NCBI GenBank assembly: GCA_041844335.1
Contig: JBGZAX010000058.1
Location: 1 to 18,019 of the forward strand
Direction: 5' to 3'
DNA length: 18,019 nucleotides
Origin: CAUUFM01 sp041844335
GTDB lineage: Bacteria; Bacillota; Clostridia; Lachnospirales; Lachnospiraceae
Shown here: positions 1-8,290 of the stretch, piece by piece
Layout of the letters: the number at the start of each line of letters is the position of its first letter
Position numbering within the stretch: the stretch's first letter is position 1
Program-made: the position numbers and the translations under genes
The notes under the pieces: model-generated
What the model was told of the DNA's origin: nothing
Seen by the model: the letters and a program-made list of their open reading frames with translations, nothing else
Databases searched by the model: none

Positions 1-930
1 AAATTTTTGGGTAGAAAAGGTTTAATTACCGATGTTATGAAATACCTTAAGGATTTGAGCAATGAAGAAAAACCCGTTTTCGGGCAAAAGGTGAATGAGC
101 TAAGACAGTTTGTAGAGGACAGTTTGAATACTAAAAGAGCGGAGCTTGAAAAAAAACAGCTGTCAGATTTACTGAATAATGAAAAAATAGATGTCACATT
201 GCCGTCAAGAAGGATAAATATAGGACATTATCATCCCAATTATAAGGCGCTTAATGAAATAGAAGAGATATTTATAGGAATGGGCTATGAGGTTGTGGAC
301 GGTCCTGAGATAGAGTATGACCTTTATAACTTTGAAAAGTTGAATATTCCTGCGAATCATCCGGCAAAGGACGAGCAGGATACATTTTATATAAGCAGGG
401 ATATAGTTTTAAGAACTCAGACCTCTCCTGTTCAGGTGAGAGTGATGGAAAAAGGGAAACTGCCTATTAAGATAATTGCTCCGGGCAGGGTGTTTCGATC
501 TGATGAGGTGGATGCTACACACAGTCCGTCCTTTCATCAAATAGAGGGACTTTTGGTTGATGAAAACGTTACATTAGCAGACCTGAAGGGAACTTTGGAG
601 GTGTTTGCAAAAAGGCTTTTTGGAGATGATATTTCTACAAAATTCAGACCGCATCATTTTCCGTTCACAGAGCCGAGTGCGGAAATGGACGTCACATGCT
701 TTAAATGCGGCGGTAAAGGCTGTAGATTTTGTAAAAATGAGGGGTGGATTGAAATTTTGGGTTGTGGAATGGTTCACCCGAATGTGCTTTCCATGTCCGG
801 AATTGATAATAATAAATACAGAGGTTTTGCTTTCGGTATGGGGTTGGAGAGAATTGCACTGTTAAAGTACGAAATTGATGATATGAGATTGCTTTATGAA
901 AATGATATAAGATTTTTAAAGCAATTTTAA
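1..930 (+). CDS. pheS: Phenylalanine-tRNA ligase alpha subunit (5' truncated by window)
   Basis: Catalytic subunit of the alpha2-beta2 class II synthetase that charges tRNA-Phe with phenylalanine in the cytoplasm. The frame is open from base 1. The TTG at 7 is an internal Leu codon of the conserved LGRKG segment (family LGKKG), so about 30-40 N-terminal residues of the coiled-coil arm lie outside the window. Visible are class II motif 2 (GRVFRSDEVDATHSPSFHQIEG, quoted in part: FRSDEVDATH then FHQIEG), the FTEPS segment, a C-x2-C-x4-C-x2-C cluster followed by GWIEILGCGMVHPNVL, and motif 3 (GFAFGMGLERIALL). The Ala of FAFG, which sets amino acid specificity, is kept. The Cys cluster is common in Bacillota PheS. 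pheT follows after 27 bp with its own SD. Identification is secure; only the start is missing. Confidence 0.98.
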   Translation, partial: KFLGRKGLITDVMKYLKDLSNEEKPVFGQKVNELRQFVEDSLNTKRAELEKKQLSDLLNNEKIDVTLPSRRINIGHYHPNYKALNEIEEIFIGMGYEVVDGPEIEYDLYNFEKLNIPANHPAKDEQDTFYISRDIVLRTQTSPVQVRVMEKGKLPIKIIAPGRVFRSDEVDATHSPSFHQIEGLLVDENVTLADLKGTLEVFAKRLFGDDISTKFRPHHFPFTEPSAEMDVTCFKCGGKGCRFCKNEGWIEILGCGMVHPNVLSMSGIDNNKYRGFAFGMGLERIALLKYEIDDMRLLYENDIRFLKQF

Positions 931-957
931 TTTTATATAGGTTCGGAGGATTATTGT

Positions 958-3378
958 ATGAATACACCGATTGAATGGTTGAAAAGTTACTTACCCGATA
1001 TTACTTTTACTGAAAAGGAATTTTCAGATAGATTGACTTTATTTGGAACAAAGGTAGAATCCTTTGAGAAATTGGATAAAAATTTAGATAAAATAGTGGT
1101 CGGAAAAATTTTAAGCATAGAAAAGCATCCTGATGCCGACAAACTTGTTGTGACACAGGTAGATGTGGGAAAAGAAAAGCTGCAGATAGTGACAGGTGCA
1201 AGCAATATAAATGTGGGTGATCTTGTTCCTATAGTTCTTGATGGCGGTAAGGTGGCTGCAAATCGCCACGAAGCGGGAAATAAAGACGGTTTTGTTATAA
1301 AAAAGGGCGAGCTTCGCGGGGTGAAATCAAATGGAATGATGTGCTCAATAGACGAGCTTGGAATGTCTTCGTTCTTATATCCGGAGGCACCTGAAAATGG
1401 GATTTATATTTTTAACGAAGATCTTGAGGTGGGAAGCGATGCTGTAGAGGCACTTTCATTACATAACACAGTCTTTGAATATGAAATAACTTCCAATAGA
1501 GTTGATTGTTTCAGTATGATAGGAATAGCAAGAGAAGTTGCAGTTGCATTCGGACAAAAGTTTGTTTCGCCGGTAATTAAAGAGACGGGCAATGATGATG
1601 ATGTAAATAAATATATTTCTCTGGCAATAGAGGATGAGAAGCTGTGCAGAAGATTTTGTGCAAGGGTGGTTAAGAATGTCAAGGTAGGACCCTCTCCAAA
1701 ATGGTTGCAGAGAAGACTTTCATCATGCGGAATCAGACCTATTAACAACATTGTAGATATTACAAACTATGTGATGAAAGAGTACGGGCAACCTATGCAT
1801 GCCTATGATATATCCACTATAGAGGAAAACAAAATAATAGTAAAGCGTGCTGAAAATGGAGAATTTATTACTCTTGACGGACAAAAAAGACAGCTTGATA
1901 CTGATATGGTTATGATACACGATGGAAAAAAAGCTATCGGAATCGGCGGTATTATGGGAGGGCAGAACTCCATGATTACCGAAAATGTCGATACCGTAGT
2001 CTTCGAAGCGGCTTGTTTTGACGGCACAAATATAAGATTGAGCAGTAAAAGACTGGGACTTAGAACCGAAGCATCAGCCTTGTTTGAAAAGGGCCTAAAT
2101 CCAAGGAGTGCTTATTTGGCTGTACAAAGAGCCTGCGAGCTTGTGGAAGAGCTTAAATGCGGCGAGGTAGTAGGGGGAGTAGCGGACATTAATTTAAGTG
2201 AAGAAAAAGAAAGAAAACTGAAATTTGATGATAAAAAAATAAATGATATTCTCGGAACTGAAATTTCAAAGGCAAAAATGGCAAAGTATTTTGACCGGCT
2301 GGGCTTTATAATTCATGATGATAATCTTACCGTTCCTTGGTTCAGAACTGATATTGAGGGAGTAGCCGATTTGGCAGAGGAGGTGGCAAGATGCTACGGA
2401 TATGATAAAATACCCACAAAGCTCCCTGTATTTGCCGGCGGAATGGGCGGTATTACAAAAGAGGAAAAGATAGAAAAAATTATATCACAGGTGGCGATAA
2501 ATTATGGATTTTCTCAGTCAATGAGCTATTCCTTTGAAGGTGCAAGGGTATTTGATAAGCTGTTGTTCAGTTCCGATGCAAAGGAAAGATATGCTATAGA
2601 GCTGTTAAATCCTTTGGGAGAGGATTTTAAGCTTATGCGCACCACCACTGTAAACGGTCTTTTAAACTGTTTGTCTATAAATTATAACAGAAGAAACAAA
2701 GAGGTTAGGCTCTTTGAGCTTGGAAAGGTCTATATACCAAAGGAATTGCCGTTAAAGGAACTGCCGTTTGAAAATCCTAAGATTACTCTTGGCTTTTATG
2801 ATTCGGGAGATTTCTTTGATATGAAAGCTGTGGTTGAGGCTATATTGCGATCTGTAGGAATTGATAGAGATATCAATTTTATAAATGATGAGAGCGTGAG
2901 CTTTTTGCATAGCGGCAGACAAGCGAAGGTGTCATGTAATGATACTGAATTAGGGTACCTTGGAGAATTGCACCCTTTGGTTGCTCAAGCCTATAAATTG
3001 CCGGACAATGGTGCAGATCGCACATATATCGCCTGTCTTGACTTGAATACCTTAGAAAAATTATCAAGATTTGATACGATTTATAGGGCTATTCCTAAAT
3101 ATCCAGCATCTACGAGAGACTTAAGCTTTGTTCTTAATAAATCAGTGAAGGCAGCTGACATTGAAAGGATTATAAAAAACAATGCTGACGGTATTCTTGA
3201 AAATGTGGAGCTATTTGATATTTATGAGAGAGAGGGTATCGGAGAGGACAACAGGTCGCTTGCCTATTCGTTGATATTCAGGGCAGATGACAGAACATTA
3301 TCTGATGATGAAATTACAGCTGCGGTAAATAGGATATTGGAGGAGCTTGGCAGAATAGGGGTAAACTTACGTGTCTAA
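958..3378 (+). CDS. pheT: Phenylalanine-tRNA ligase beta subunit
   Basis: Partner of PheS; it binds tRNA-Phe and edits mischarged Tyr-tRNA. The 806-residue length is normal for the bacterial long form. Domains in order: an N-terminal EMAP/OB-fold tRNA-binding domain (about 40-150, with KHPDADKL and VTGASNI), the B3/B4 editing domain (about 205-390, with GIRPINNIVDITNYVM and GQPMHAYD), the B5 DNA-binding-like domain (about 400-470), the inactive synthetase-like core (about 480-690), and the C-terminal ferredoxin-fold anticodon-binding domain (about 712-806, starting YPASTRDLSFVL and ending near GVNLRV). The ATG at 958 follows a GGAGG site in the 27-bp gap after pheS. Its last 8 bp overlap the queA GTG start, which suggests co-translation. 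No frame break is seen. Confidence 0.98.
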   Translation: MNTPIEWLKSYLPDITFTEKEFSDRLTLFGTKVESFEKLDKNLDKIVVGKILSIEKHPDADKLVVTQVDVGKEKLQIVTGASNINVGDLVPIVLDGGKVAANRHEAGNKDGFVIKKGELRGVKSNGMMCSIDELGMSSFLYPEAPENGIYIFNEDLEVGSDAVEALSLHNTVFEYEITSNRVDCFSMIGIAREVAVAFGQKFVSPVIKETGNDDDVNKYISLAIEDEKLCRRFCARVVKNVKVGPSPKWLQRRLSSCGIRPINNIVDITNYVMKEYGQPMHAYDISTIEENKIIVKRAENGEFITLDGQKRQLDTDMVMIHDGKKAIGIGGIMGGQNSMITENVDTVVFEAACFDGTNIRLSSKRLGLRTEASALFEKGLNPRSAYLAVQRACELVEELKCGEVVGGVADINLSEEKERKLKFDDKKINDILGTEISKAKMAKYFDRLGFIIHDDNLTVPWFRTDIEGVADLAEEVARCYGYDKIPTKLPVFAGGMGGITKEEKIEKIISQVAINYGFSQSMSYSFEGARVFDKLLFSSDAKERYAIELLNPLGEDFKLMRTTTVNGLLNCLSINYNRRNKEVRLFELGKVYIPKELPLKELPFENPKITLGFYDSGDFFDMKAVVEAILRSVGIDRDINFINDESVSFLHSGRQAKVSCNDTELGYLGELHPLVAQAYKLPDNGADRTYIACLDLNTLEKLSRFDTIYRAIPKYPASTRDLSFVLNKSVKAADIERIIKNNADGILENVELFDIYEREGIGEDNRSLAYSLIFRADDRTLSDDEITAAVNRILEELGRIGVNLRV

Positions 3379-4402
3379 TTTGAAGACGAGTGATTTTGAC
3401 TATGAATTGCCCAATGAGCTGATAGCACAGACTCCGTTAAAGGATAGGGCATCATCAAGATTATTGATGCTTGATAAAAATAATGGAAGTTTAAAAGATG
3501 AGGTTTTTCGTAATATTACTCATTATCTTAAGTCCGGTGATTGCCTGGTATTAAATCAGACCAAGGTAATCCCAGCCAGGATCTATGCACTAAAGGAAGA
3601 TACGGGTGCCAATGTGGAAATTCTGTTATTAAAGCGATTAAATGATAATGACTTTGAGTGTCTTGTAAAGCCCGGCAAAAAATTAAGAAAAGGTGCCAGG
3701 CTCAATTTTTTCGATGAGGCAAAGGCTGAAATAATAGATGTGTTGGAGAATGGTAACAGGATAGTTAGCCTAAAATATGAGGGTATTTTAGAAGAGGTTT
3801 TGGATAAAATAGGAACTATGCCCTTGCCTCCGTATATTACGGAAAAATTGGAGGATAAGAGCAGGTATCAGACGGTTTATGCAAGCATTTCGGGTTCTGC
3901 TGCGGCTCCTACAGCCGGTCTTCATTTTACAAATGAGCTGCTTGATGAAATAACCGCTATGGGAGTTACTATTGCCAAGGTGGATCTTAAGGTGGGGCTC
4001 GGGACATTCAGACCTGTGAAGGTGGATAATATTGATGAACACATTATGCACAGTGAAGAGTACAGTATTACAAAAGAGACTGCCGACATTATTAATAAAT
4101 GCAAGGAAAACGGCGGAAGAATAATATCGGTAGGAACTACGAGCCTTAGAAGTCTTGAGTCTAATGCCGATGAAAACGGAATATTGTCGGAATTTAAGGG
4201 GGAGACGGATATTTTTATTTATCCAGGATATAAATTCAAAGTGGTCGATGCTCTAATTACCAATTTTCATCTGCCGAAATCTACTCTTATGATGCTTGTA
4301 AGTGCACTGGCGGGAAGAGATAATATAATGAAAGCATATTCGTATGCGATAGAAAACAAGTACCGCTTTTTTTCATTTGGCGATGCTATGTTTATTTTTT
4401 GA
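3371..4402 (+). CDS. queA: S-adenosylmethionine:tRNA ribosyltransferase-isomerase
   Basis: Transfers and rearranges the ribose of SAM onto preQ1 at the tRNA wobble position, giving epoxyqueuosine. All main family blocks are visible: FDYELPNELIAQTPL, LVLNQTKVIPARI, VEILLLKRL, the VKPGKKLRKG segment, MPLPPYI, GSAAAPTAGLHFT, KVGLGTFRPV with DEHIMHSEEY, and TNFHLPKSTLMMLVSALAG. Length 343 aa is typical. GTG at 3371 is chosen because AGGGG at 3357-3361 sits 9 nt upstream. A TTG at 3380 would give an N-terminus (KTSDFDYELP) closer in length to many homologues but lies 18 nt from that SD, so the start is slightly uncertain. The gene overlaps the pheT stop by 8 bp. The usual neighbour tgt is not in the window. 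Confidence 0.97.
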   Translation: MSNLKTSDFDYELPNELIAQTPLKDRASSRLLMLDKNNGSLKDEVFRNITHYLKSGDCLVLNQTKVIPARIYALKEDTGANVEILLLKRLNDNDFECLVKPGKKLRKGARLNFFDEAKAEIIDVLENGNRIVSLKYEGILEEVLDKIGTMPLPPYITEKLEDKSRYQTVYASISGSAAAPTAGLHFTNELLDEITAMGVTIAKVDLKVGLGTFRPVKVDNIDEHIMHSEEYSITKETADIINKCKENGGRIISVGTTSLRSLESNADENGILSEFKGETDIFIYPGYKFKVVDALITNFHLPKSTLMMLVSALAGRDNIMKAYSYAIENKYRFFSFGDAMFIF

Positions 4403-4477
4403 TATAAATTGTCTTGAAAATGTTGCATATGACTTTGATTGGTGTATGTGATGTTTTGTAATGAATTCGGAGGTAAT

Positions 4478-5221
4478 ATGGAGTTTTTGGTAGATGCACA
4501 TACGCATACTGTTGCAAGCGGTCATGCTTACAGCACAGTAAGAGAAATGGTGCAGGCGGCAAAGGATGTGGGATTAAAGGCTATTTGTATCACGGAACAT
4601 ACCTTAAGGTTACCCGATGCCTGTCATAAGTCTTATTTTTCAAATTTGAAAATAATGCCTAGAGAAATGTACGGTATTGAGGTCTTTTTCGGAGCGGAAA
4701 ATAACATAATAGACTATGATGGAAATGTAGATTTTGAGGTTGATACGGATCCTGAAATTTTTAGAGGATTAGATATAAATATTGCCAGTATGCATATGCC
4801 ATGGTATCCTTTAGGTACAATAGAAGAAAATACTAAGGCTGTTATCGGTGCTATGAATAATCCTTATATAGATATAATAGGGCATCCCGATGACGGAAGA
4901 GTGGATCTTGATTATGAAAAGCTTGTAAAACATGCAAAGAAAACAGGAAAACTGCTTGAAATAAACAATCATTCGCTTGATCCCGTGGGTACAAGATATG
5001 ATGGAGCCTATGAAAAATGCAGAACTATTTTGGAGCTTTGCAGAGATTTAGATGTGGAAATTATTACAAATACCGATGCTCATGTCGATGTGCAGGTGGG
5101 AGATTTTTGTTACACAAAAAAGGTACTTGAGGAAATGAATTTTCCTGAAAGACTTATAGTAAATTGTGATTTGGATCAATTTAAAAGCCATATTAACAGG
5201 TTTAGAAATGTATTAAAATAA
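4478..5221 (+). CDS. PHP-domain phosphoesterase, YcdX family
   Basis: Predicted metal-dependent phosphatase of the polymerase-and-histidinol-phosphatase (PHP) fold, cytoplasmic, substrate unknown. Metal-ligand motifs follow the YcdX pattern: DAHTHTVASGHAYST at the N-terminus, ITEHT, GAENNI, ASMHMPW, IIGHPDDGRVD, EINNHS and NTDAHV near the C-terminus. The ATG at 4478 is chosen over upstream in-frame starts (GTG 4439, ATG 4451) because GGAGG at 4469-4473 lies just upstream, and the resulting 247 aa starting MEFLVDAHTHT fits the family length (about 245) and its usual N-terminus. A 75-bp gap follows queA, in which I see no convincing promoter or terminator, so it is probably cotranscribed with it. 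The NYN gene follows after 17 bp. Confidence 0.93.
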   Translation: MEFLVDAHTHTVASGHAYSTVREMVQAAKDVGLKAICITEHTLRLPDACHKSYFSNLKIMPREMYGIEVFFGAENNIIDYDGNVDFEVDTDPEIFRGLDINIASMHMPWYPLGTIEENTKAVIGAMNNPYIDIIGHPDDGRVDLDYEKLVKHAKKTGKLLEINNHSLDPVGTRYDGAYEKCRTILELCRDLDVEIITNTDAHVDVQVGDFCYTKKVLEEMNFPERLIVNCDLDQFKSHINRFRNVLK

Positions 5222-5238
5222 TTAAAAGGAATGATTAA

Positions 5239-6222
5239 ATGTCTGATAGTCTAAGAATAGATGAAAGAAAAATGGCGTTACTTATTGATTGTGACAATAT
5301 AAGCGCCAAATATATTGATAAAATATTGGGTGAGTTGTCAAAGTATGGTAAAGTCACTTATAGAAGAATGTATGGAGATTGGTCAAAGCCTGATCTAAAG
5401 CCTTGGCTTAAGTCTTCATCGAAATATTCTTTAACTCCTGTGATGCAGCCGAATGATACACCCGGCAAAAATGCATCTGATATGGGGCTTATAATAGATG
5501 CTATGGATATTTTATATTCAAACGAGGTAGAGGGATTTTGCATAGTATCAAGTGACGGTGATTTTAACAAATTGGCAAAAAGGATAAGAGAATCCGGAAA
5601 AATGGTAATAGGAATGGGAGAAAAAAAGACTCCGGAGTCCTTCAGAGCCTCATGTGAAAGATTTGTTTATCTTGATATTATAGCAAATAACGAGTATGAC
5701 TCTGAAAATGATAATATTAAGAACAATGTGAGGGATGCAATTCCTGAAGAAAAAACAAATGCCATTACTAAAAAGGAAGAGATAGAAAAACAGATAATTG
5801 CGATGATCTTTGATTCCGATGATAATGAGATGGATCTTGCTGAAATCGGAAACAGACTGGTAAAAATATATCCTGATTTTGATGTCAGAAATTATAATTA
5901 CAGTAAGTTGTCTACATTTCTTGAGGGTTTTGAAAGTCTTGATATTTATAAGAAAAATAATGCCAAATATGCTGCAATGAAGGTATCTTCCCCTGAAAAA
6001 ATAAGAGCTATAATCAATGATATTTTCTTAAGAAATAAGGTTTTGACTATGAATGTAGGGGAGCTTAAAAGGCAGTTGTTGATGATTGATAAAAATTTGG
6101 AGATAAGTATTAAAGAAAGCGGTTTCACAAAATTTTCTACATTTCTTGAAAAAACTATAGATTCTGTAAGAGTTGAAAACAATCAGGCAACAATTTTATA
6201 TTTGGATAATAAGACGAGGTGA
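5239..6222 (+). CDS. NYN-domain protein with two C-terminal LOTUS (OST-HTH) modules
   Basis: Predicted RNA-processing protein. Residues about 10-150 form a NYN domain (PIN-like, LabA/DUF88 class): LLIDCDNIS near residue 17 gives the first acidic site, then MYGDW, a K-N-A-S-D-M-G-L-I-I-D-A-M-D segment, and IVSSDGDFNKLAKRIRESG with the second acidic pair. Two helical repeats follow at about 180-250 (starting EEIEKQIIAMIF) and 255-325 (starting KIRAIINDIFL). Each contains an F-STFLE-like segment (KLSTFLEGFESLD and KFSTFLEKTIDSV) followed by beta strands, which fits LOTUS/OST-HTH RNA-binding modules. The layout resembles eukaryotic MARF1-type proteins. The SD AAAGGA precedes the ATG at 5239. Its stop codon lies inside the rho ribosome-binding site, which suggests coupled translation with rho. 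Nuclease activity and target are inferred from the fold only. Confidence 0.88.
   Translation: MSDSLRIDERKMALLIDCDNISAKYIDKILGELSKYGKVTYRRMYGDWSKPDLKPWLKSSSKYSLTPVMQPNDTPGKNASDMGLIIDAMDILYSNEVEGFCIVSSDGDFNKLAKRIRESGKMVIGMGEKKTPESFRASCERFVYLDIIANNEYDSENDNIKNNVRDAIPEEKTNAITKKEEIEKQIIAMIFDSDDNEMDLAEIGNRLVKIYPDFDVRNYNYSKLSTFLEGFESLDIYKKNNAKYAAMKVSSPEKIRAIINDIFLRNKVLTMNVGELKRQLLMIDKNLEISIKESGFTKFSTFLEKTIDSVRVENNQATILYLDNKTR
6216..6222 (+). promoter_or_regulatory. rho ribosome-binding site (sets the TTG start)
   Basis: GAGGTGA at 6216-6222 lies 5 nt before a TTG at 6228. The GTG at 6219 that would otherwise be called as the start is part of this SD and has no SD of its own. The site overlaps the last codon and stop of the NYN gene. 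Confidence 0.75.
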
Positions 6223-6227
6223 AAAAA

Positions 6228-7769
6228 TTGAACAGAGAACAATATAATGAATTATCTATTATGGCATTAAAGGATTTGGCAAAGGACAGGGGGTTAAAAG
6301 GTTTATCAATTGCCAGAAAAAATGAGATAATAGATGCTCTGATGAAAAATGACGATCAGGAGCTTGTTTTGGATAGAAACAAAACCTATAAAAGTTCTGA
6401 AAATGAATATATTCAGAAAAATGAAAATGATACAATAAATAATGATAATGTAAATAACTTTAGGCAAAATAATTCTAATCAGGGTTCTATTGATAATGCA
6501 CAACCTCAATCAAGGAGTATTTCTAATAATAAATCTCAATTTAAGGTTGACAGGGCAACTCTTGAAAATGTCATGAAATTGTATAACAAGTATTTTGTTC
6601 CATATCCCGGCATGGAGTCGATTGAGGATTTGGAAAAACTTGAAAGCGGTAAAATAGCGGAGGGTATTTTAGAAATAATGCCGGAAAAAGATTTCGGGTT
6701 TATCAGGTGTGATAACTATTTACCGGGGAATGAGGATGTTTATGTGTCAATCTCTTATATTAGAAGATTCAATCTAAAGACAGGGGATATTCTGACCGGA
6801 ATGACAAAAAAATCTACGGACCGATTTAAACCTATATTATATTTAACAAAGGTTAACGGAAGACCTGTTTATGAAGCTATGAATAGACCATCCTTTGAGG
6901 ATTTGACACCTATTTTCCCGAATGAAAGAATTGTATTGGAAATATCTGGTGCATCTTTGGCAATGCGTTTAACGGATCTTATTGCACCTATCGGAAAGGG
7001 ACAAAGAGGAATGGTAGTATCACCTCCAAAGGCGGGGAAAACCACGCTGTTAAAGGAGATTGCAAAGTCTGTAATAAAGAACAATAAAGAAATCCATCTG
7101 ATAATATTATTGATTGATGAAAGACCTGAGGAAGTAACAGACATAAAAGATGCTATGTCCAATACTGATGTGGAGATAATATATTCCACATTTGATGAAT
7201 TACCGGAAAATCACAGAAGAGTATCGGAAATGGTTCTTGAGCGTGCAAAAAGATTGGTGGAGCATGGAAATGATGTTATGATATTGGTTGACAGCATCAC
7301 CAGACTTACAAGGGCTTATAATCTGCTTGTGCCTACCTCAGGAAGAACATTATCGGGAGGGCTTGACCCATCAGCGCTATATAAGCCTAAGAGATTTTTC
7401 GGAGCTGCAAGGAACATAAAGGGCGGAGGCAGTCTTACAATTTTGGCAACGGCTCTTGTTGACACCGGAAGCAAAATGGATGATGTGGTGTATGAGGAAT
7501 TTAAGGGAACAGGTAATATGGAACTGGTTCTTGACAGAAAGCTGTCGGAGAGAAGAATTTTTCCTGCAATTGATGTGCAGAAATCCGGCACCAGACGTGA
7601 GGATCTTTTAATGAAAGCCGGCGAGCTTGAGGCTGTAAATATAATGCGCAGAGGTTTAAACAGTTCAAGATCCGATGAGTCGGTGGAGGCTATTATAAGC
7701 CTTTTAAACAAAACGGTTACCAATAATGAATTTATTGATAAGCTGTGTAAGCAAAGAAGCCTGTTGTAA
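6228..7769 (+). CDS. rho: Transcription termination factor Rho
   Basis: Hexameric RNA-dependent ATPase/helicase that ends transcription. TTG at 6228 is preferred to GTG 6219 because of the SD, giving 513 aa starting MNREQYNELS. Order: Rho N-terminal domain (1-42, with LKDLAKDRGLKGLSIARKNE, family-like), an Asn/Gln/Ser-rich linker (about 56-104), the cold-shock-like primary RNA-binding domain (about 140-200, with KDFGFIR and EDVYVS), then the RecA-type ATPase core with Walker A PPKAGKTT (K271, T272), DERPEEVTD, Walker B VMILVDSITRLTRAYN, and the Q/R-loop region GRTLSGGLDPSALYKPKRFFGAARN. The linker makes it longer than E. coli Rho (419 aa). The NYN gene ends 5 bp upstream. A hairpin follows the stop at 7793-7822. 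All core motifs are intact, so it should be active. Confidence 0.97.
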   Translation: MNREQYNELSIMALKDLAKDRGLKGLSIARKNEIIDALMKNDDQELVLDRNKTYKSSENEYIQKNENDTINNDNVNNFRQNNSNQGSIDNAQPQSRSISNNKSQFKVDRATLENVMKLYNKYFVPYPGMESIEDLEKLESGKIAEGILEIMPEKDFGFIRCDNYLPGNEDVYVSISYIRRFNLKTGDILTGMTKKSTDRFKPILYLTKVNGRPVYEAMNRPSFEDLTPIFPNERIVLEISGASLAMRLTDLIAPIGKGQRGMVVSPPKAGKTTLLKEIAKSVIKNNKEIHLIILLIDERPEEVTDIKDAMSNTDVEIIYSTFDELPENHRRVSEMVLERAKRLVEHGNDVMILVDSITRLTRAYNLLVPTSGRTLSGGLDPSALYKPKRFFGAARNIKGGGSLTILATALVDTGSKMDDVVYEEFKGTGNMELVLDRKLSERRIFPAIDVQKSGTRREDLLMKAGELEAVNIMRRGLNSSRSDESVEAIISLLNKTVTNNEFIDKLCKQRSLL

Positions 7770-7792
7770 TATTAATATAATAAAATATAAAA

Positions 7793-7822
7793 AAAGACCG
7801 CTATATTTAAGTAGCGGTCTTT
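7793..7822. terminator. Hairpin terminator between convergent rho and rpsT
   Basis: Perfect 11-bp inverted repeat AAAGACCGCTA (7793-7803) and TAGCGGTCTTT (7812-7822) with an 8-nt loop. On the - strand it is followed by a T-rich run (TTTTTATATTTTAT, from 7792 leftwards), so it is a good intrinsic terminator for rpsT. On the + strand the T tail is short (TTT then ATGC), so it would end rho transcripts less efficiently. Confidence 0.9.
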
Positions 7823-7839
7823 ATGCTTGTGCAATCAGA

Positions 7840-8103
7840 TTAAGATATGGCAGATACGGCTTTTGAAAGTCTGGCTACTTTTCTTGAGCAGGTATTTCTG
7901 TGGTAAACACCCTTAGAACCCGCCTTGTTAATTGCCGATACTGCCACCTTCAACGCTGCAACAGCGTCTTCCTTATTGTTTTCCGCGATTGCGATATCCA
8001 GCTTCTTTATAACAGTCTTCACCCTTGATTTGATCGCCTTATTTCTGGCAGCCTTAACTTGTGCTACTTTAATTCTTTTCTTAGCTGATTTAATATTTGC
8101 CAT
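7840..8103 (-). CDS. rpsT: 30S ribosomal protein S20
   Basis: Small basic protein that binds 16S rRNA early in 30S assembly. The 87-aa product starts MANIKSAKKRIKVAQ and has the family's Lys/Arg/Ala-rich helical pattern (RNKAIKSRVKTVIKKLD, and the C-terminal KGVYHRNTCSRKVARLSKAV). The length matches the usual 82-90 aa. It is a single-gene transcript on the opposite strand to its neighbours: SD AAGGAG (8111-8116, - strand) is 7 nt before ATG, a strong promoter lies at 8141-8169, and a terminator hairpin lies 17 bp past the stop. The 5' leader is only about 30 nt, so there is no room for a large riboregulator. Confidence 0.97.
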   Translation of the reverse strand: MANIKSAKKRIKVAQVKAARNKAIKSRVKTVIKKLDIAIAENNKEDAVAALKVAVSAINKAGSKGVYHRNTCSRKVARLSKAVSAIS

Positions 8104-8140
8104 CTATTTTCTCCTTAAAACATTCAAATATACTTACGAT

Positions 8141-8169
8141 ATTCTATAATAGTTAGTTAATATTGTCAA
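8141..8169 (-). promoter_or_regulatory. rpsT promoter
   Basis: On the - strand, TTGACA (8164-8169) is separated by exactly 17 nt from TAGAAT (8141-8146), a near-perfect sigma-A promoter. Transcription should start near 8134, about 30 nt before the rpsT ATG. Confidence 0.85.
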
Positions 8170-8221
8170 GTATAATTGAAAAATCTTAATTAAAAAAGTT
8201 TATAAAGTTGTAAAAGAAAAC

Positions 8222-8250
8222 TATACATAAACGATTTTTTGTGCTATTAT
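8222..8250 (+). promoter_or_regulatory. Candidate promoter of the elongation operon
   Basis: TATACA (8222-8227, 4 of 6 to the -35 consensus), a 17-nt spacer, and TATTAT (8245-8250) preceded by TG one base upstream (extended -10). It is divergent from the rpsT promoter; the predicted start near 8257 leaves a leader of about 34 nt. This is the only convincing + strand promoter I see between rho and mreB, so it may drive the whole block to 17244. Confidence 0.6.
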
Positions 8251-8290
8251 TAACTTAAGTTTTTATTAGTTTAATAAAAGGAGATTTTTT

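Noticed and set aside
7..9. TTG as a start codon for pheS
   Set aside because: The frame is open to base 1 and this Leu lies in the conserved LGRKG segment that normally sits about 35-40 residues into PheS. It is internal and the gene is truncated by the window.
703..735. Zinc-ribbon-like Cys cluster (C-x2-C-x4-C-x2-C) in PheS as an unusual insertion
   Set aside because: This cluster followed by GWIEILG is ordinary in Bacillota PheS.
7316..7723. Long antisense open frame across rho, and similar long frames opposite pheT and mreB
   Set aside because: They lack SD sites and family-like sequence and lie opposite strongly conserved coding regions; they are shadows of the real genes.
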